Source: Betaproteobacteria bacterium
GTDB lineage: Bacteria > Pseudomonadota > Gammaproteobacteria > Burkholderiales > SG8-41
DNA: 64,000 nt
NCBI GenBank assembly: GCA_028292435.1
Contig: JAQGMI010000006.1
Coordinates: 62,001 to 126,000 of the forward strand
Direction: 5' to 3'
The notes beneath the pieces were generated by a model that was given only the letters and a program-made list of their open reading frames with translations, ran no database searches and had not been told where the DNA came from. Positions 52,257 through 60,909 of this stretch are shown piece after piece; position 1 is the stretch's first letter; each line of letters starts with the position of its first letter. Made by a program: the position numbers and the translations under genes.

Positions 52257-52980
52257 CTCAAGCTTCCCCGTGGCAGACGGGGTGCTGATTTTAGATCTCC
52301 GGGGATACCCCGGTTTAAATCTCCGGGTGGCAGACCCGGGGCTGGTCACTTTCTCTTGAGTCGCCAAGAGAAAGTAACCCAAGAGAAGGCGACCCCAGCG
52401 AGACGCGCTGCGCGTTCCCTGTGCTGCTCGACGTGAAAAGCGGCTCAAAAAACTCGCTCGCAGAATGAGAAGACACGTAAGGGTTGCGAGCTCAAACAGT
52501 TTCTCGCCGACGTCCCTTTTCACGTCTGCGACTGCTCGGCGTCTCAGAAGGGGTAGTTTGCGGATGGAGTCGTAATGAGAACGACCGAGAGATTCTTAAG
52601 TGGGTAAGTTTTAGCCCAAAACACTCAATCCTCACACTTCATCGCGCGTCTCGATGGTGCTCGCCGATTAATCCCCTCGTGAGACGCCGAGCAGTCGCAG
52701 GCGGAAAAAGGGCCGTCGGCGAGGACTGTCTGAGCTCTCGCACCTTCAATGTGTTTTCTCAAACATCGAGAGCGAGTTCCACAGCCGCTTTTTCCGACGA
52801 GCAGCACAGGGAACGCGAAGCGCGTCTCGCTGGGGCGGCCTTTTCTTCCGTTAGCTTCTTTTGGCCGTGCAAAAGAAGGTAACCAGCGCCGGGTCTGCCA
52901 CCCGGAAAGATTGAGACCAGCCCCCCCGTCTGCCACGGGGCGATTGAAACCAGCCCCGGGTCTGCCACCCGGAAAAAGCT
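52257..52980. repeat. Long imperfect palindrome (about 300-bp arms, about 115-bp spacer)
   Basis: The left arm (52257-52555) and right arm (52670-52980) are inverted copies. For example, CTCGCCGACGTCCCTTTT with CGACTGCTCGGCGTCTC on the left pairs with the same text reversed on the right, and GCGTTCCCTGTGCTGCTCG pairs with CGAGCAGCACAGGGAACGC. Each arm ends in one or more GGGTGGCAGACCC-type small palindromes. Short open frames inside look spurious. It fills the gap between the hydroxylase gene and the malic enzyme stop codon. It resembles a mobile or dispersed repeat rather than a gene. Confidence 0.88.
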
Positions 52981-54625
52981 AATACCGCGGGTCGTACATC
53001 GACGCATGCGCCTGCGCGAGCAAATCTTCCGGCAGTTTTTCCTGGGCGAGGCCGTGCTTGTGCGCGGTCTTCGCCAATCCGGCCGCGATATGCGCCGACA
53101 CTTCGCGCACGCGGCTTAACGACGGATACAGGCTGCCCTGCGCGAGATCGGATTCGGTGGTCAGGCTCGCCAGCGTGTGCGCGGAGCCCATGAACATCTC
53201 GTCGGTGATGGTGCGCGAGCGACTCATGATTGCGCCGAGCCCGATGCCGGGGAAAATATACGAGTTGTTGCCCTGCCGCGGCACGAAGGTCTTGCCGTTC
53301 AGCGTCACCGGATCGAACGGGCTGCCGCACGCGAACAACGCGCGCCCGGCGGTGTAGCGGTAAGCCTCTTCCGCCGTGCACTCGGCTTGCGAAGTCGGGT
53401 TCGACAATGCAAACACGATCGGCCGCTCGTTCAGTTTCGCCATCTCTTCCAGCACTTCTTTCGTGAACGTGCCGCCTACCGCCGACACGCCGATGATCGC
53501 GGTCGGCTTCAGCGCGCGGATCGCATCGAGCAATCCAACGACCTCTTTGTGCTCGTGCGCATAGGCGAGCTTGTGATGCGCGAGATCTTTGCGCGCCTTG
53601 ACCACCAGCCCTCTGCTGTCGACGAGCCAGTTACGGTTGCGCGCAGCCTTTTGGTCCAGCCCCTGCGCCATCATCGCGGTGGTGACGAGATCGGCGATGC
53701 CGGTCGCCGCTTCGCCCGCGCCGAGAAACAGCACTCTTTGCTCGGCGATGCTCTGACCGGTGATGCGCAGCGCGGAAAACATGCCGGCCAGCGCGACGGC
53801 CGCGGTGCCCTGGATATCGTCGTTGAAGACGCAGGCGCGGCCGCGATATTTTTCGAGCAGGCGGAAGGCGTTCTGATTGGCGAAGTCTTCGAACTGGATC
53901 ACAACGCCGGGAAACACTTCTTCGGCGGCAACCATAAATTCTTCCACCAGGTCGTCGTAGGCCTGTCCGCGCAGGCGGCGCTGACGCAGGCCCATGTAAA
54001 ACGGATCGACGAGCAGCTCGCCGTTGTCGGTGCCCGTATCTATCATTACCGGCAGGCACTGCGCCGGATGCACGCCGGCGCACGCCGAGTAAAGCGCAAG
54101 CTTGCCGACCGGGATGCCCATGCCGTTGGCGCCCAGATCGCCCAGGCCCAGGATGCGCTCGCCGTCGGTGACGACGATGAGGCCGGCGCGATGCGGCCAG
54201 TTACGCAGCATCGAAGCGATGTGCCCGCGATCGTTCGGTGTGATGAAAATACCGCGCGGGCGCTGGAAAATCATGCCGAACTTCTGGCACGCGAGGCCGA
54301 CGCCTGGCGTATAGATGATGGGCTGCATCTCGTCGATGTGATCGACGATTACACGGAAAAACAGCGCCTCGTTGCGATCGTGCAGCGCATTCAGCGCGAT
54401 ATATTTCTCAAGCGAGTCGGGCAGTCGCTGCAGCGAGCGCATGAAACGCGCGACCTGCTCCTCCTGCGTCGAGATATGCGGCGGAAATAAACCGCGCAGA
54501 CCCAGCGCTTCGCGCTCCTCTGCCGTAAACGCGCTGCCTTTGTTCAGCAGCGGATCGTGCAGAAGATCGACGCCGCGACGCGACGGATTTCGGGGTTCGA
54601 GATTTTTTTTGATTGGGGCATTCAT
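52979..54625 (-). CDS. maeA: NAD-dependent malic enzyme
   Basis: A 548-residue oxidative decarboxylase converting malate to pyruvate and CO2. Motifs: YTPGVGLACQKFG, the metal/substrate site FEDFANQNAFRLLEKYRG followed by FNDDIQGTAAVALAG, Rossmann LGAGEAATGIADL, and SNPTSQAECTAEEA. The size and motifs match SfcA/MaeA. The start is ATG 54625 behind AGGAGGA; the longer frame to 54733 has no such site. It feeds pyruvate from C4 acids, consistent with the surrounding carboxylate receptors. Confidence 0.93.
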   Translation of the reverse strand: MNAPIKKNLEPRNPSRRGVDLLHDPLLNKGSAFTAEEREALGLRGLFPPHISTQEEQVARFMRSLQRLPDSLEKYIALNALHDRNEALFFRVIVDHIDEMQPIIYTPGVGLACQKFGMIFQRPRGIFITPNDRGHIASMLRNWPHRAGLIVVTDGERILGLGDLGANGMGIPVGKLALYSACAGVHPAQCLPVMIDTGTDNGELLVDPFYMGLRQRRLRGQAYDDLVEEFMVAAEEVFPGVVIQFEDFANQNAFRLLEKYRGRACVFNDDIQGTAAVALAGMFSALRITGQSIAEQRVLFLGAGEAATGIADLVTTAMMAQGLDQKAARNRNWLVDSRGLVVKARKDLAHHKLAYAHEHKEVVGLLDAIRALKPTAIIGVSAVGGTFTKEVLEEMAKLNERPIVFALSNPTSQAECTAEEAYRYTAGRALFACGSPFDPVTLNGKTFVPRQGNNSYIFPGIGLGAIMSRSRTITDEMFMGSAHTLASLTTESDLAQGSLYPSLSRVREVSAHIAAGLAKTAHKHGLAQEKLPEDLLAQAHASMYDPRY

Positions 54626-54727
54626 GATTCTTCCTCCTGAAGGGCCTATTATTCCACAGCGGGCACCCCGCGGGAGTAGCATCACTGCATCGGCACGCTT
54701 AATTATTGATGCCCGGGGGAGTCTCTC

Positions 54728-55693
54728 ATGCAATTCAAAAATTTTTTGCTGATGGCACTGTTGCTCGCGCTTTCAATCGAGGGCGCAGCGCAGAGTTATC
54801 CAACCAAACCTGTGCGCATCGTTGTCGGCTTCGCCGCCGGCGGCGCGACCGACATCGCGGGCCGGCTCATCGCGCAAAAACTTTCCGAGGCGACGGGCCA
54901 GTCGTACTTCGTCGACAACCGTCCGGGCGCGAGCGCCACGATCGGTTCGGAATTTGTCGCACGTTCGGCACCCGACGGCTACACGCTGCTGATCGCGGCG
55001 ACGACTTCACATTCGATTTTGCCGAGCCTGATGACGAAGCTCTCGTACGATCCGCTGCGCGACTACGCGCCGGTGAGTTTGCTCGCGACGTCACCGCTGC
55101 TGCTCGCGCTGCATCCCTCGCTGCCGATCCGCTCCGTCACCGACATGATCAAGCTCGCGCGCGCGAAGCCGGGCCAGTTGAGCTTCGGCGCCGGCGGCAC
55201 CGGCACGCCGCCGCATATGGCGGGAGAACTCTTCAAGCAGATGGCGGGCGTGCAGATGCTCTACGTGCCGTACAAAGGCGAAGCGCCGGCAATCTCCGAT
55301 CTCATCGGTGGCCAAATCTCTCTTATCTTCTCGAACGTCGTCGCCGTGCTGCCGCAAGTGCAGGCCGGACGTTTGCGCGGCATCGCGGTAACCGCCGAGA
55401 ATCGCCTGCCCACGCTGCCGGAATATCCGACCGTCGGTGAATCCGGCGTGCCGGGCTTCGCGGTGGATTCGTGGTTCGGTCTCGTCGCGCCGGCAGGCAC
55501 GTCGAGCGATGTGATCGCCAAGCTCAATGCCGACACCGGGCGCGGCATGAATCAACCCGACGTTCGCGATCGCCTCGCCAGCCAGGGACTATTCGTAAAG
55601 ACCGGCACGCCGGCGGAACTCACTTCGTTAATGCAAAGCGAAATCGCGAAGTGGAAAAAGGTGGTGACAGCAGCAGGCCTGAAGTTTGACTGA
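54728..55693 (+). CDS. Bug/TctC-family periplasmic substrate-binding protein
   Basis: A 321-residue receptor with signal peptide LLALSIEGAAQS and mature YPTKPVRIVVGFAAGGATDI. It has GASATIGSEFVARSAPDGYT, LSFGAGGTGTPPHMAGELF and YVPYKGEAPAISDLIGGQIS. A GGGAG site precedes ATG 54728. It is divergent from the malic enzyme gene with a shared 100 bp promoter region. An orphan Bug like the others. Confidence 0.93.
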   Translation: MQFKNFLLMALLLALSIEGAAQSYPTKPVRIVVGFAAGGATDIAGRLIAQKLSEATGQSYFVDNRPGASATIGSEFVARSAPDGYTLLIAATTSHSILPSLMTKLSYDPLRDYAPVSLLATSPLLLALHPSLPIRSVTDMIKLARAKPGQLSFGAGGTGTPPHMAGELFKQMAGVQMLYVPYKGEAPAISDLIGGQISLIFSNVVAVLPQVQAGRLRGIAVTAENRLPTLPEYPTVGESGVPGFAVDSWFGLVAPAGTSSDVIAKLNADTGRGMNQPDVRDRLASQGLFVKTGTPAELTSLMQSEIAKWKKVVTAAGLKFD

Positions 55694-55699
55694 ACTTGG

Positions 55700-55760
55700 C
55701 AGTTTTCTTTTTCCGGGGCTACCCCCCGGACGATTGAACGCGGTCACCGGGACAAAACCC
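55700..55760. repeat. GC-rich hairpin between Bug and DUF3014 genes
   Basis: TTTTTCCGGGGCTACCCCCCGGACG at about 55709-55733 can form a CCGGGG/CCCCGG stem with a CTA-type loop. It resembles the CCGGGGATACCCCGG hairpin in the left arm of the long palindrome. It could act as a terminator for the Bug gene, though no T tract follows. Confidence 0.55.
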
Positions 55761-55873
55761 CCTCCTTGAACTTCACCCCGACCCTCAAGTCATATTTCAA
55801 TCCCGTAGGAACGAACAACTACGCTCGCCCGCGCGGTAATTTTTACCGCGCCGGTTTATCGAAGAGGAAGCGA

Positions 55874-56719
55874 ATGCCCAAAGTGTTTTGGTGGCTGGTT
55901 GCGATTGGAGTAGTCGCGGTCATCGGGCGCGCCGTATATGTCGCGGTCGCGCCGGCGCCCGATTTGCATCTCCCGCCGGTCGCCGAGCGGCCCGCCGAAC
56001 CGTCGCCCGAAACGAAGTCGCCGGAAACGGAAACGCCGTCGCAGGCTGCCGCCGAAAACGAAGTGCATTATCCGATTGAACCTCCTGCGCAGGAGAAGCC
56101 GCTGCCCGCACTCGATAAAAGCGACGCAACGCTGAGAGCCGCGCTCAACGATCTGGTGCGCGACACATCGCTCGTCAATCTTTTTCAGCCGAACGAATTC
56201 GTGCGCCGCGTCGCCGCCACCGTCGACAATATTCCGCGCCAGAAAATTGCGCAGCGGATCATTGCGACTAAGCCCGCGCCTGGCACGTTCGCCGTCACCG
56301 GCAAGGGCGACAATCTCGAGATCGCCCCGCATAACGCCGCGCGCTATGCGCCCTTTATCCGGCTGATGAACGCGGTCGATACGGAAAAATCGGTCGGCGT
56401 GTACATTCATTTTTATCCGCTGTTCCAGCGCGCATATGAAGAGCTTGGGTATCCGAAGAGCTATTTCAACGACCGCCTGATCGCGGCGATCGACCATCTG
56501 CTCGCAACGCCCGACGTCAAGGGACCGATCAAGCTCGTGCGGCCGAAGGTTTTTTATCTCTACGCGGATCCGAATCTCGAAGCGCTTTCCGCCGGACAGA
56601 AGACGTTGATTCGCACGGGGAATGAAAATGCTGTGAAGATAAAAGCGAAGCTGCGCGATTTGCGGGCAGAGTTGGTGAAGCAGGGGAAGCCACAGGCGCA
56701 GCCAGCGAATAAGAAATAA
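55874..56719 (+). CDS. DUF3014 family membrane-anchored protein
   Basis: A 281-residue protein with one N-terminal membrane helix (VFWWLVAIGVVAVIGRAVYV), a Pro/Glu-rich linker (residues about 30-85), and a DUF3014 domain. Its signature is visible as LPALDKSDATLRAALNDL followed by PNEFVRRVAATVDNIPR. The start is ATG 55874 after GAAGAGGAAG; the upstream frame is discarded. The function of DUF3014 is unknown. It is likely anchored in the inner membrane facing the periplasm. Confidence 0.87.
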   Translation: MPKVFWWLVAIGVVAVIGRAVYVAVAPAPDLHLPPVAERPAEPSPETKSPETETPSQAAAENEVHYPIEPPAQEKPLPALDKSDATLRAALNDLVRDTSLVNLFQPNEFVRRVAATVDNIPRQKIAQRIIATKPAPGTFAVTGKGDNLEIAPHNAARYAPFIRLMNAVDTEKSVGVYIHFYPLFQRAYEELGYPKSYFNDRLIAAIDHLLATPDVKGPIKLVRPKVFYLYADPNLEALSAGQKTLIRTGNENAVKIKAKLRDLRAELVKQGKPQAQPANKK

Positions 56720-56739
56720 GCGTCGACGCTGTCGTCTTC

Positions 56740-56805
56740 ATCCCGGGGGGGTAGCCCCGGTGCTAGTCTCAATCTTCCAGGTGGCAGACCCGGAGATTGA
56801 AACGT
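56740..56805. repeat. GC-rich hairpins sharing the GGTGGCAGACC core
   Basis: The stretch CCCGGGGGGGTAGCCCCGG (about 56745-56763) forms one imperfect stem. AGGTGGCAGACCCGGAGATTG (about 56778-56799) carries the same core as the long palindrome. It lies between two convergent genes (DUF3014 and a lipoprotein), the expected place for a bidirectional terminator. Confidence 0.6.
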
Positions 56806-56838
56806 CTTCCTAAAAAACGAGGCCTGCCCTCGTTCTCG

Positions 56839-57264
56839 CTAAGTCGCTACCCCAATCGAATACTGGAAATTCACATTCTGAATTTCCGTCAGCGACCACT
56901 TGCCGCCTTTGAGGTCGTACTTCAACCGCAATCGCCCCGACACCTGCACGCTGTACTCTTCGGGCTTCGGATTGTTGCGCGTCGTCATATGGACTTCGAT
57001 GGTGAGCTGGTTGCCGGTGCGGGTGCTCTCGATGATTTCGACCTGCTTGTCTTCAGATGCTTCGAATGTCCATTCGTCCGCCGGGCCTTTGCCGGCGACA
57101 TCTGAAATTGCCAGCACTTTGCCGACAACGTCTTTCTTGATCTGCTCGGCGCTGACTTCGGATTTGTCTGCGACGGCGACGGTCGGCGTGGACGTCGCGG
57201 TTTCCGGCAGCTTGTTGCAGCCGGCCGCGAGCACCGCAGTGAAAATCAGGATGAATCGCAACAT
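56839..57264 (-). CDS. Lipoprotein of unknown function
   Basis: A 141-residue precursor with lipobox LAAGC (Cys16), a Thr/Val-rich spacer, and a folded C-terminal domain of beta-strand character (DEWTFEASEDKQVEIIEST, SGRLRLKYDLKGGKWSLTEI). It is probably outer-membrane anchored. It lies 45 bp upstream of, and in the same orientation as, the 3' end of the selenoprotein gene, so the two could be co-transcribed. No family recognised. Confidence 0.75.
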   Translation of the reverse strand: MLRFILIFTAVLAAGCNKLPETATSTPTVAVADKSEVSAEQIKKDVVGKVLAISDVAGKGPADEWTFEASEDKQVEIIESTRTGNQLTIEVHMTTRNNPKPEEYSVQVSGRLRLKYDLKGGKWSLTEIQNVNFQYSIGVAT

Positions 57265-57309
57265 AGGATGGCTAGTATAGCCGCCGCTTCTCTGCCCGGC
57301 TAAAAATGC

Positions 57310-59013
57310 TCAATTCTGCTTTGCCGGGAACGTCATCTTCTTGGTGACCGGATTGACGTAGCCGCCCCACAGCACCATCACGCGATTGCGATGCGGATCG
57401 CCGCAAACCATGATGTGGATCATGTCGGGGCTCGGCAGGATGCGCACGAAATCGTCCGGACCGACGAGATACTCGGGCGGATAAATGCCGCGATCAACGG
57501 CGTCCTTGATGGTGAACGCTTCGGAGTGCCCGTACTTGAGCACGAACTCGAGTTCGCGGAAGGTGACGCGCGCGTGCTCATAGATGTATTCGCGGATTTT
57601 CTGCTTGGTGTAACCCGCGTCGGCGAGCGACTTCGCGACCGGCGGCGCAATCAAAATGCTCACCATGTTGCGAAAGCCTCTGGGGCCGCGCTCGGCAAGC
57701 CGCGCGAGGCAGGGCTTCTTCGTCAATTCGAGACTCAGGAAATCAAGCGCGGTCTGCGCGGCCGTCTGGTCGGGTGTGCCGTAAATCGCCGGCGCCCAGC
57801 CCCAGGTCACGCTCGCGCAGGCCGTCACCGTGCTGTCCTCGCGCGTGAAACCATGCTCGACGTGAAACGGCTGCCATGGATTGTCGGTATCGTTTTCGGC
57901 GAGCGTAAAACATTGCGGATAGCCGAACGTGCCCATGTAATTGCGGCCCGGCTTGTAACCGGCAATGTTCCTGACGATCATGCCGAGCGCGCGCCCGATC
58001 GACGGATTGTTGCCCTTTGAAATCAGATGAGCGCCGCTCTCGATGCCCATCTTTTTCACCGCCGGCCCGTTGACGAGCAGATAAGGGAACACACCCCACG
58101 TCGTGCCGATGTTCGCGAGGTTGTAGTCGTTGTCGGCAATCGCTTCGACCAGCGCGATCAAGAGCGGCATCGATTCGGGACCGCAGCCTGCCATGATGGC
58201 GTTCGCCGCAATGTTGGTCGGCGTCGCTTCGAGATTCGCCTGCGCCAACACCGCGATGCGCTCATTCGGCTTGCGGTCCGTGTACTTTAGAAATTCCTGC
58301 ACGCGCTCGAGCGTCGGCGGAATGATCGGCAGCTCATCGGTCCAGCCCTGGTTGCGGAAATACTCGTTGACGTCTTCGAACGTGCCTTCGTAAATGATTT
58401 CATCCGCGCCGCGTGAGGTCTTCGCCACCGTGCCGCTGCCGCCATCGCGCGGCTTGGTCAGGTGATCGACGATGCGATCGAACAGAACCGTCTCCACGTT
58501 CTTGACCACGACTTCTTCCGGGTGCACGCCGACCGCGCCCGGATATTCGCCGATGCGTAAATCGGCCATCCCTTCGGCCTTCGCCACTGCTTTCGCGATT
58601 GTCGTGAATCCCGTGGTCGTGATGACGACGCTCGGGATGCCCGCCTTTTCTGCTTCTACCGCCGGCCTCACCGAGGACGGAGTGCAGGTCCCTCAACCAC
58701 CGTTGCCGGTGATGATCGCATCGACGCCTTTCTCTTTCGCGATCGCTGCGATTTCTTTGGCAATGCGTTTCTGCGTTTCCGGATCGCCGCCGACATAGAC
58801 AATCGGAAATTCATCGTATGGAATGATTTTGATGTTCTTGTATTTTTCCCTGAACAACCGGCGATAGGTCTGAAACATCAGCTCGCCTTTGAAGTGGTTG
58901 TTGTACACCTCGCCGATGGTTTTACCGTCGAGCGTGTCGAGGTGGCGGCTGATGTTTGTGGTCGTGCCGAGCGGGCGGCCTTCGGGGCTGATGACGCTGA
59001 GATTTTCTTTCAC
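57310..59013 (-). CDS. Predicted selenoprotein, UGSC/GrdB-like, Sec encoded by TGA at 58693-58695
   Basis: One 567-residue protein read through an in-frame TGA. Residues 1-106 read SVISPEGRPLGTT, HLDTLDGKTIGEVYNN and GVDAIITGNGG. Codon 107 is TGA, followed by GTCTPSSVRPAVEAEKAGIP, the Sec-G-[ST]-C motif of UGSC proteins and of glycine reductase GrdB (UGTCT). The frame then stays open for 460 codons with protein-like sequence (NIAANAIMAGCGPES, GYPQCFTLAEND, ILPSPDMIHIMVCGDPHRN). The start is GTG 59013 after AAGGA. The C-terminal two-thirds is a domain of unknown function. A nonsense mutation is the alternative, but the motif, intact downstream frame and hairpin argue for Sec. Confidence 0.88.
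58658..58683 (-). promoter_or_regulatory. Predicted bacterial SECIS hairpin
   Basis: Twenty nucleotides after the TGA, the coding strand can fold as ACU-CCG-U-CCUC-GGU-GAGG-C-CGG-C-GGU. CCUC/GAGG and CCG/CGG pair around a U/C mismatch, a further ACU/GGU pairing sits beyond one bulged C, and the apical loop is GGU. A small apical loop with an early G, about 16-37 nt from UGA, is the accepted bacterial SECIS form recognised by SelB. The fold was judged by eye only. Confidence 0.7.
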
Positions 59014-59197
59014 GGAATAATCCTTGAAGGTTTGCGCCCTGCAACCTGAGCGCTGGTTGCTTTCATTCTCCCATTCCCATCGCAGATTGCGCAAATCGCC
59101 CTTCCGGTCAGTCGCCCGCGTTCGACCCGACGTGCAACGCTTGCTAAACTACGGCCTCCCTTGCCGCTTCTCCACGTTTCCTTTCCTCAAAAACCGG

Positions 59198-60169
59198 ATG
59201 AAATTCACTCGCACGGTCTTACGCTGTTCGACGCTTGCACTGATCGCCGCATCGCCCGCGCTGTTCGCGCAGGATTATCCGAATAAGCCGGTGCGCCTCA
59301 TCGTCGGCTTTGCGCCCGGCGGCGGCACCGATGTGTTCGCGCGAATCATCGGCAACGAGATGACCCGCGCGTTCGGCCAGCAAATCATTGTCGACAATCG
59401 TTCCGGCGCCAACGGCGTGGTCGCCGCAAACCTCGTATCCCGCGCCACACCTGACGGCTACACCGTGATGATCATTCTTTCGTCGCACGTGATCAACGCG
59501 CTCTCGTACAAAGACCTGCAGTTCGATGCGATCAACGACTTCACGCCGGTGACCGCACTGGCGACCACACCTTATGTGCTGACCGTTCATCCGTCGCTGC
59601 CCGTGAACTCCGTGCAGGAGCTGATCGCGCTCGCCAAAGCGAAGCCCGGCTCGATCAATTACGCGTCGGCCGGCAACGGTTCGATTCCGCATTTGTTTCA
59701 GGAACTCATGGATAGTAAAGTCGGCATCAAGCTGACGCACGTGCCGTTCAACGGATCGGCGCCGGCGCTGACCGACCAGCTCGCGGGCCGCGTGCCGCTG
59801 CTGATGCAGAGCGTGCTGCAGTGCATGCCGCATCTGAAATCGAACCGCCTGAAAGCGCTCGCGATCACTGCCGGCAAGCGCAATGCCGCGCTGCCCGACG
59901 TGCCGACGCTCGCGGAGAGCGGCGTGCCCGGATACGACGCCGATCAATGGTGGGCGATGGTGACGCCGCGCGGCTTGCCGAAACCCATCCAGACCAGGCT
60001 GCACGGCGAACTCGTCAAGATAGTGCTCGCGCCGAAGACAAAAGAATATCTAGCGTCGCAGGGTTTGGAAGCGATGGGCACCACGCCCGAGCAGCTCTCG
60101 ACCATCATGAAAAACGAATACGCCAAATGGGCGCCGCTGTTCAAGCAGGGCCTGGTGAAACCGGAGTGA
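59198..60169 (+). CDS. Bug/TctC-family periplasmic substrate-binding protein
   Basis: A 323-residue receptor; signal peptide LALIAASPALFAQ, mature YPNKPVRLIVGFAPGGGTDV. It has GANGVVAANLVSRATPDGYT, INYASAGNGSIPHLFQELM and HVPFNGSAPALTDQLAGRV. ATG 59198 is preferred; the open frame upstream lacks a signal peptide. It starts a probable operon with an amidohydrolase (2 bp gap) and an old-yellow-enzyme homologue, suggesting uptake and catabolism of one organic substrate. It is divergent from the selenoprotein gene. Confidence 0.93.
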   Translation: MKFTRTVLRCSTLALIAASPALFAQDYPNKPVRLIVGFAPGGGTDVFARIIGNEMTRAFGQQIIVDNRSGANGVVAANLVSRATPDGYTVMIILSSHVINALSYKDLQFDAINDFTPVTALATTPYVLTVHPSLPVNSVQELIALAKAKPGSINYASAGNGSIPHLFQELMDSKVGIKLTHVPFNGSAPALTDQLAGRVPLLMQSVLQCMPHLKSNRLKALAITAGKRNAALPDVPTLAESGVPGYDADQWWAMVTPRGLPKPIQTRLHGELVKIVLAPKTKEYLASQGLEAMGTTPEQLSTIMKNEYAKWAPLFKQGLVKPE

Positions 60170-60171
60170 AG

Positions 60172-60909
60172 ATGAAACGCATCGATTGCGAAATGCACAT
60201 CGGCAAATTTACCGGTGATTTATACGCGTGGCTCGATCACCCGATCGGCCCCGAGGAACTCGAAAGCGTGCTCGACGAGCATAACTTCGACATGACGCTC
60301 GTGATGCCGCCGATCACGCAGAAGCCGGACAATGCGTCGGTCGGCAAGGCGCTGCGCGGTCATCCGCGGCTCGCGGGTTTTGCGGTCATCAATCCGTGGG
60401 AGCCCGATGGCGGCGTCGCCGAGCTCGAGCGCGCGGTCGGCGAATGGGACATGAAAGGCCTGAAGCTCGTGCCTTTGCGCCACGGCTACGACATCGACAC
60501 CGAAACGCCGATTCGCGTCATGCAATGCGCCGAGCGTCTCAAGCTGCCGGTGTCGATTCATTCAGGTTCGCACTACTGCCTGCCGTGGCAAATCGCCGAT
60601 CTCGCCAAAAAATTTCCCACGGTGCCGATCATCATGGACCACATGGGCTGGCGCTACTACGTCGATGGCGCGATCAACGTTGCGATGACGACGCCGAATA
60701 TTTATCTCGAGACCGCGATGGTGAGCCAGCCCGGCTACATCAAACTGGCTGTTAATAAGATCGGCGCCGAGCGCGTCATTTACGGCTCCGACTATCCGAC
60801 CGGCGATCCGGGCTCGATGCTCGCGACCGTTAAGGCCGCGCGCCTGAAACCCGACGAAGAGGCGCTTGTCCTGGGCGGCAGCCTCGCGAAGCTGCTGGGC
60901 ATCCAATGA
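60172..60909 (+). CDS. Amidohydrolase family (TIM-barrel metal-dependent hydrolase, Amidohydro_2-like)
   Basis: A 245-residue protein of the Amidohydro_2/ACMS decarboxylase-like group. It has MHIG at the first metal region (C-E-M-H), SIHSGSHYCLPW for the middle His, MDHMGW, and the late Asp in RVIYGSDYPTGDP. It overlaps the next gene by ATGA (60906-60909). It probably hydrolyses or decarboxylates a small ring or lactone; the first HxH motif is degenerate (EMH), so its metal set may be reduced. Confidence 0.85.
   Translation: MKRIDCEMHIGKFTGDLYAWLDHPIGPEELESVLDEHNFDMTLVMPPITQKPDNASVGKALRGHPRLAGFAVINPWEPDGGVAELERAVGEWDMKGLKLVPLRHGYDIDTETPIRVMQCAERLKLPVSIHSGSHYCLPWQIADLAKKFPTVPIIMDHMGWRYYVDGAINVAMTTPNIYLETAMVSQPGYIKLAVNKIGAERVIYGSDYPTGDPGSMLATVKAARLKPDEEALVLGGSLAKLLGIQ

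Noticed and set aside
52251-53007. Several 60-130 codon frames within the long palindrome
   Set aside because: They mirror each other across the two arms and contain palindromic GC-rich text. Similar frames arise from dispersed repeats; no domain is visible.
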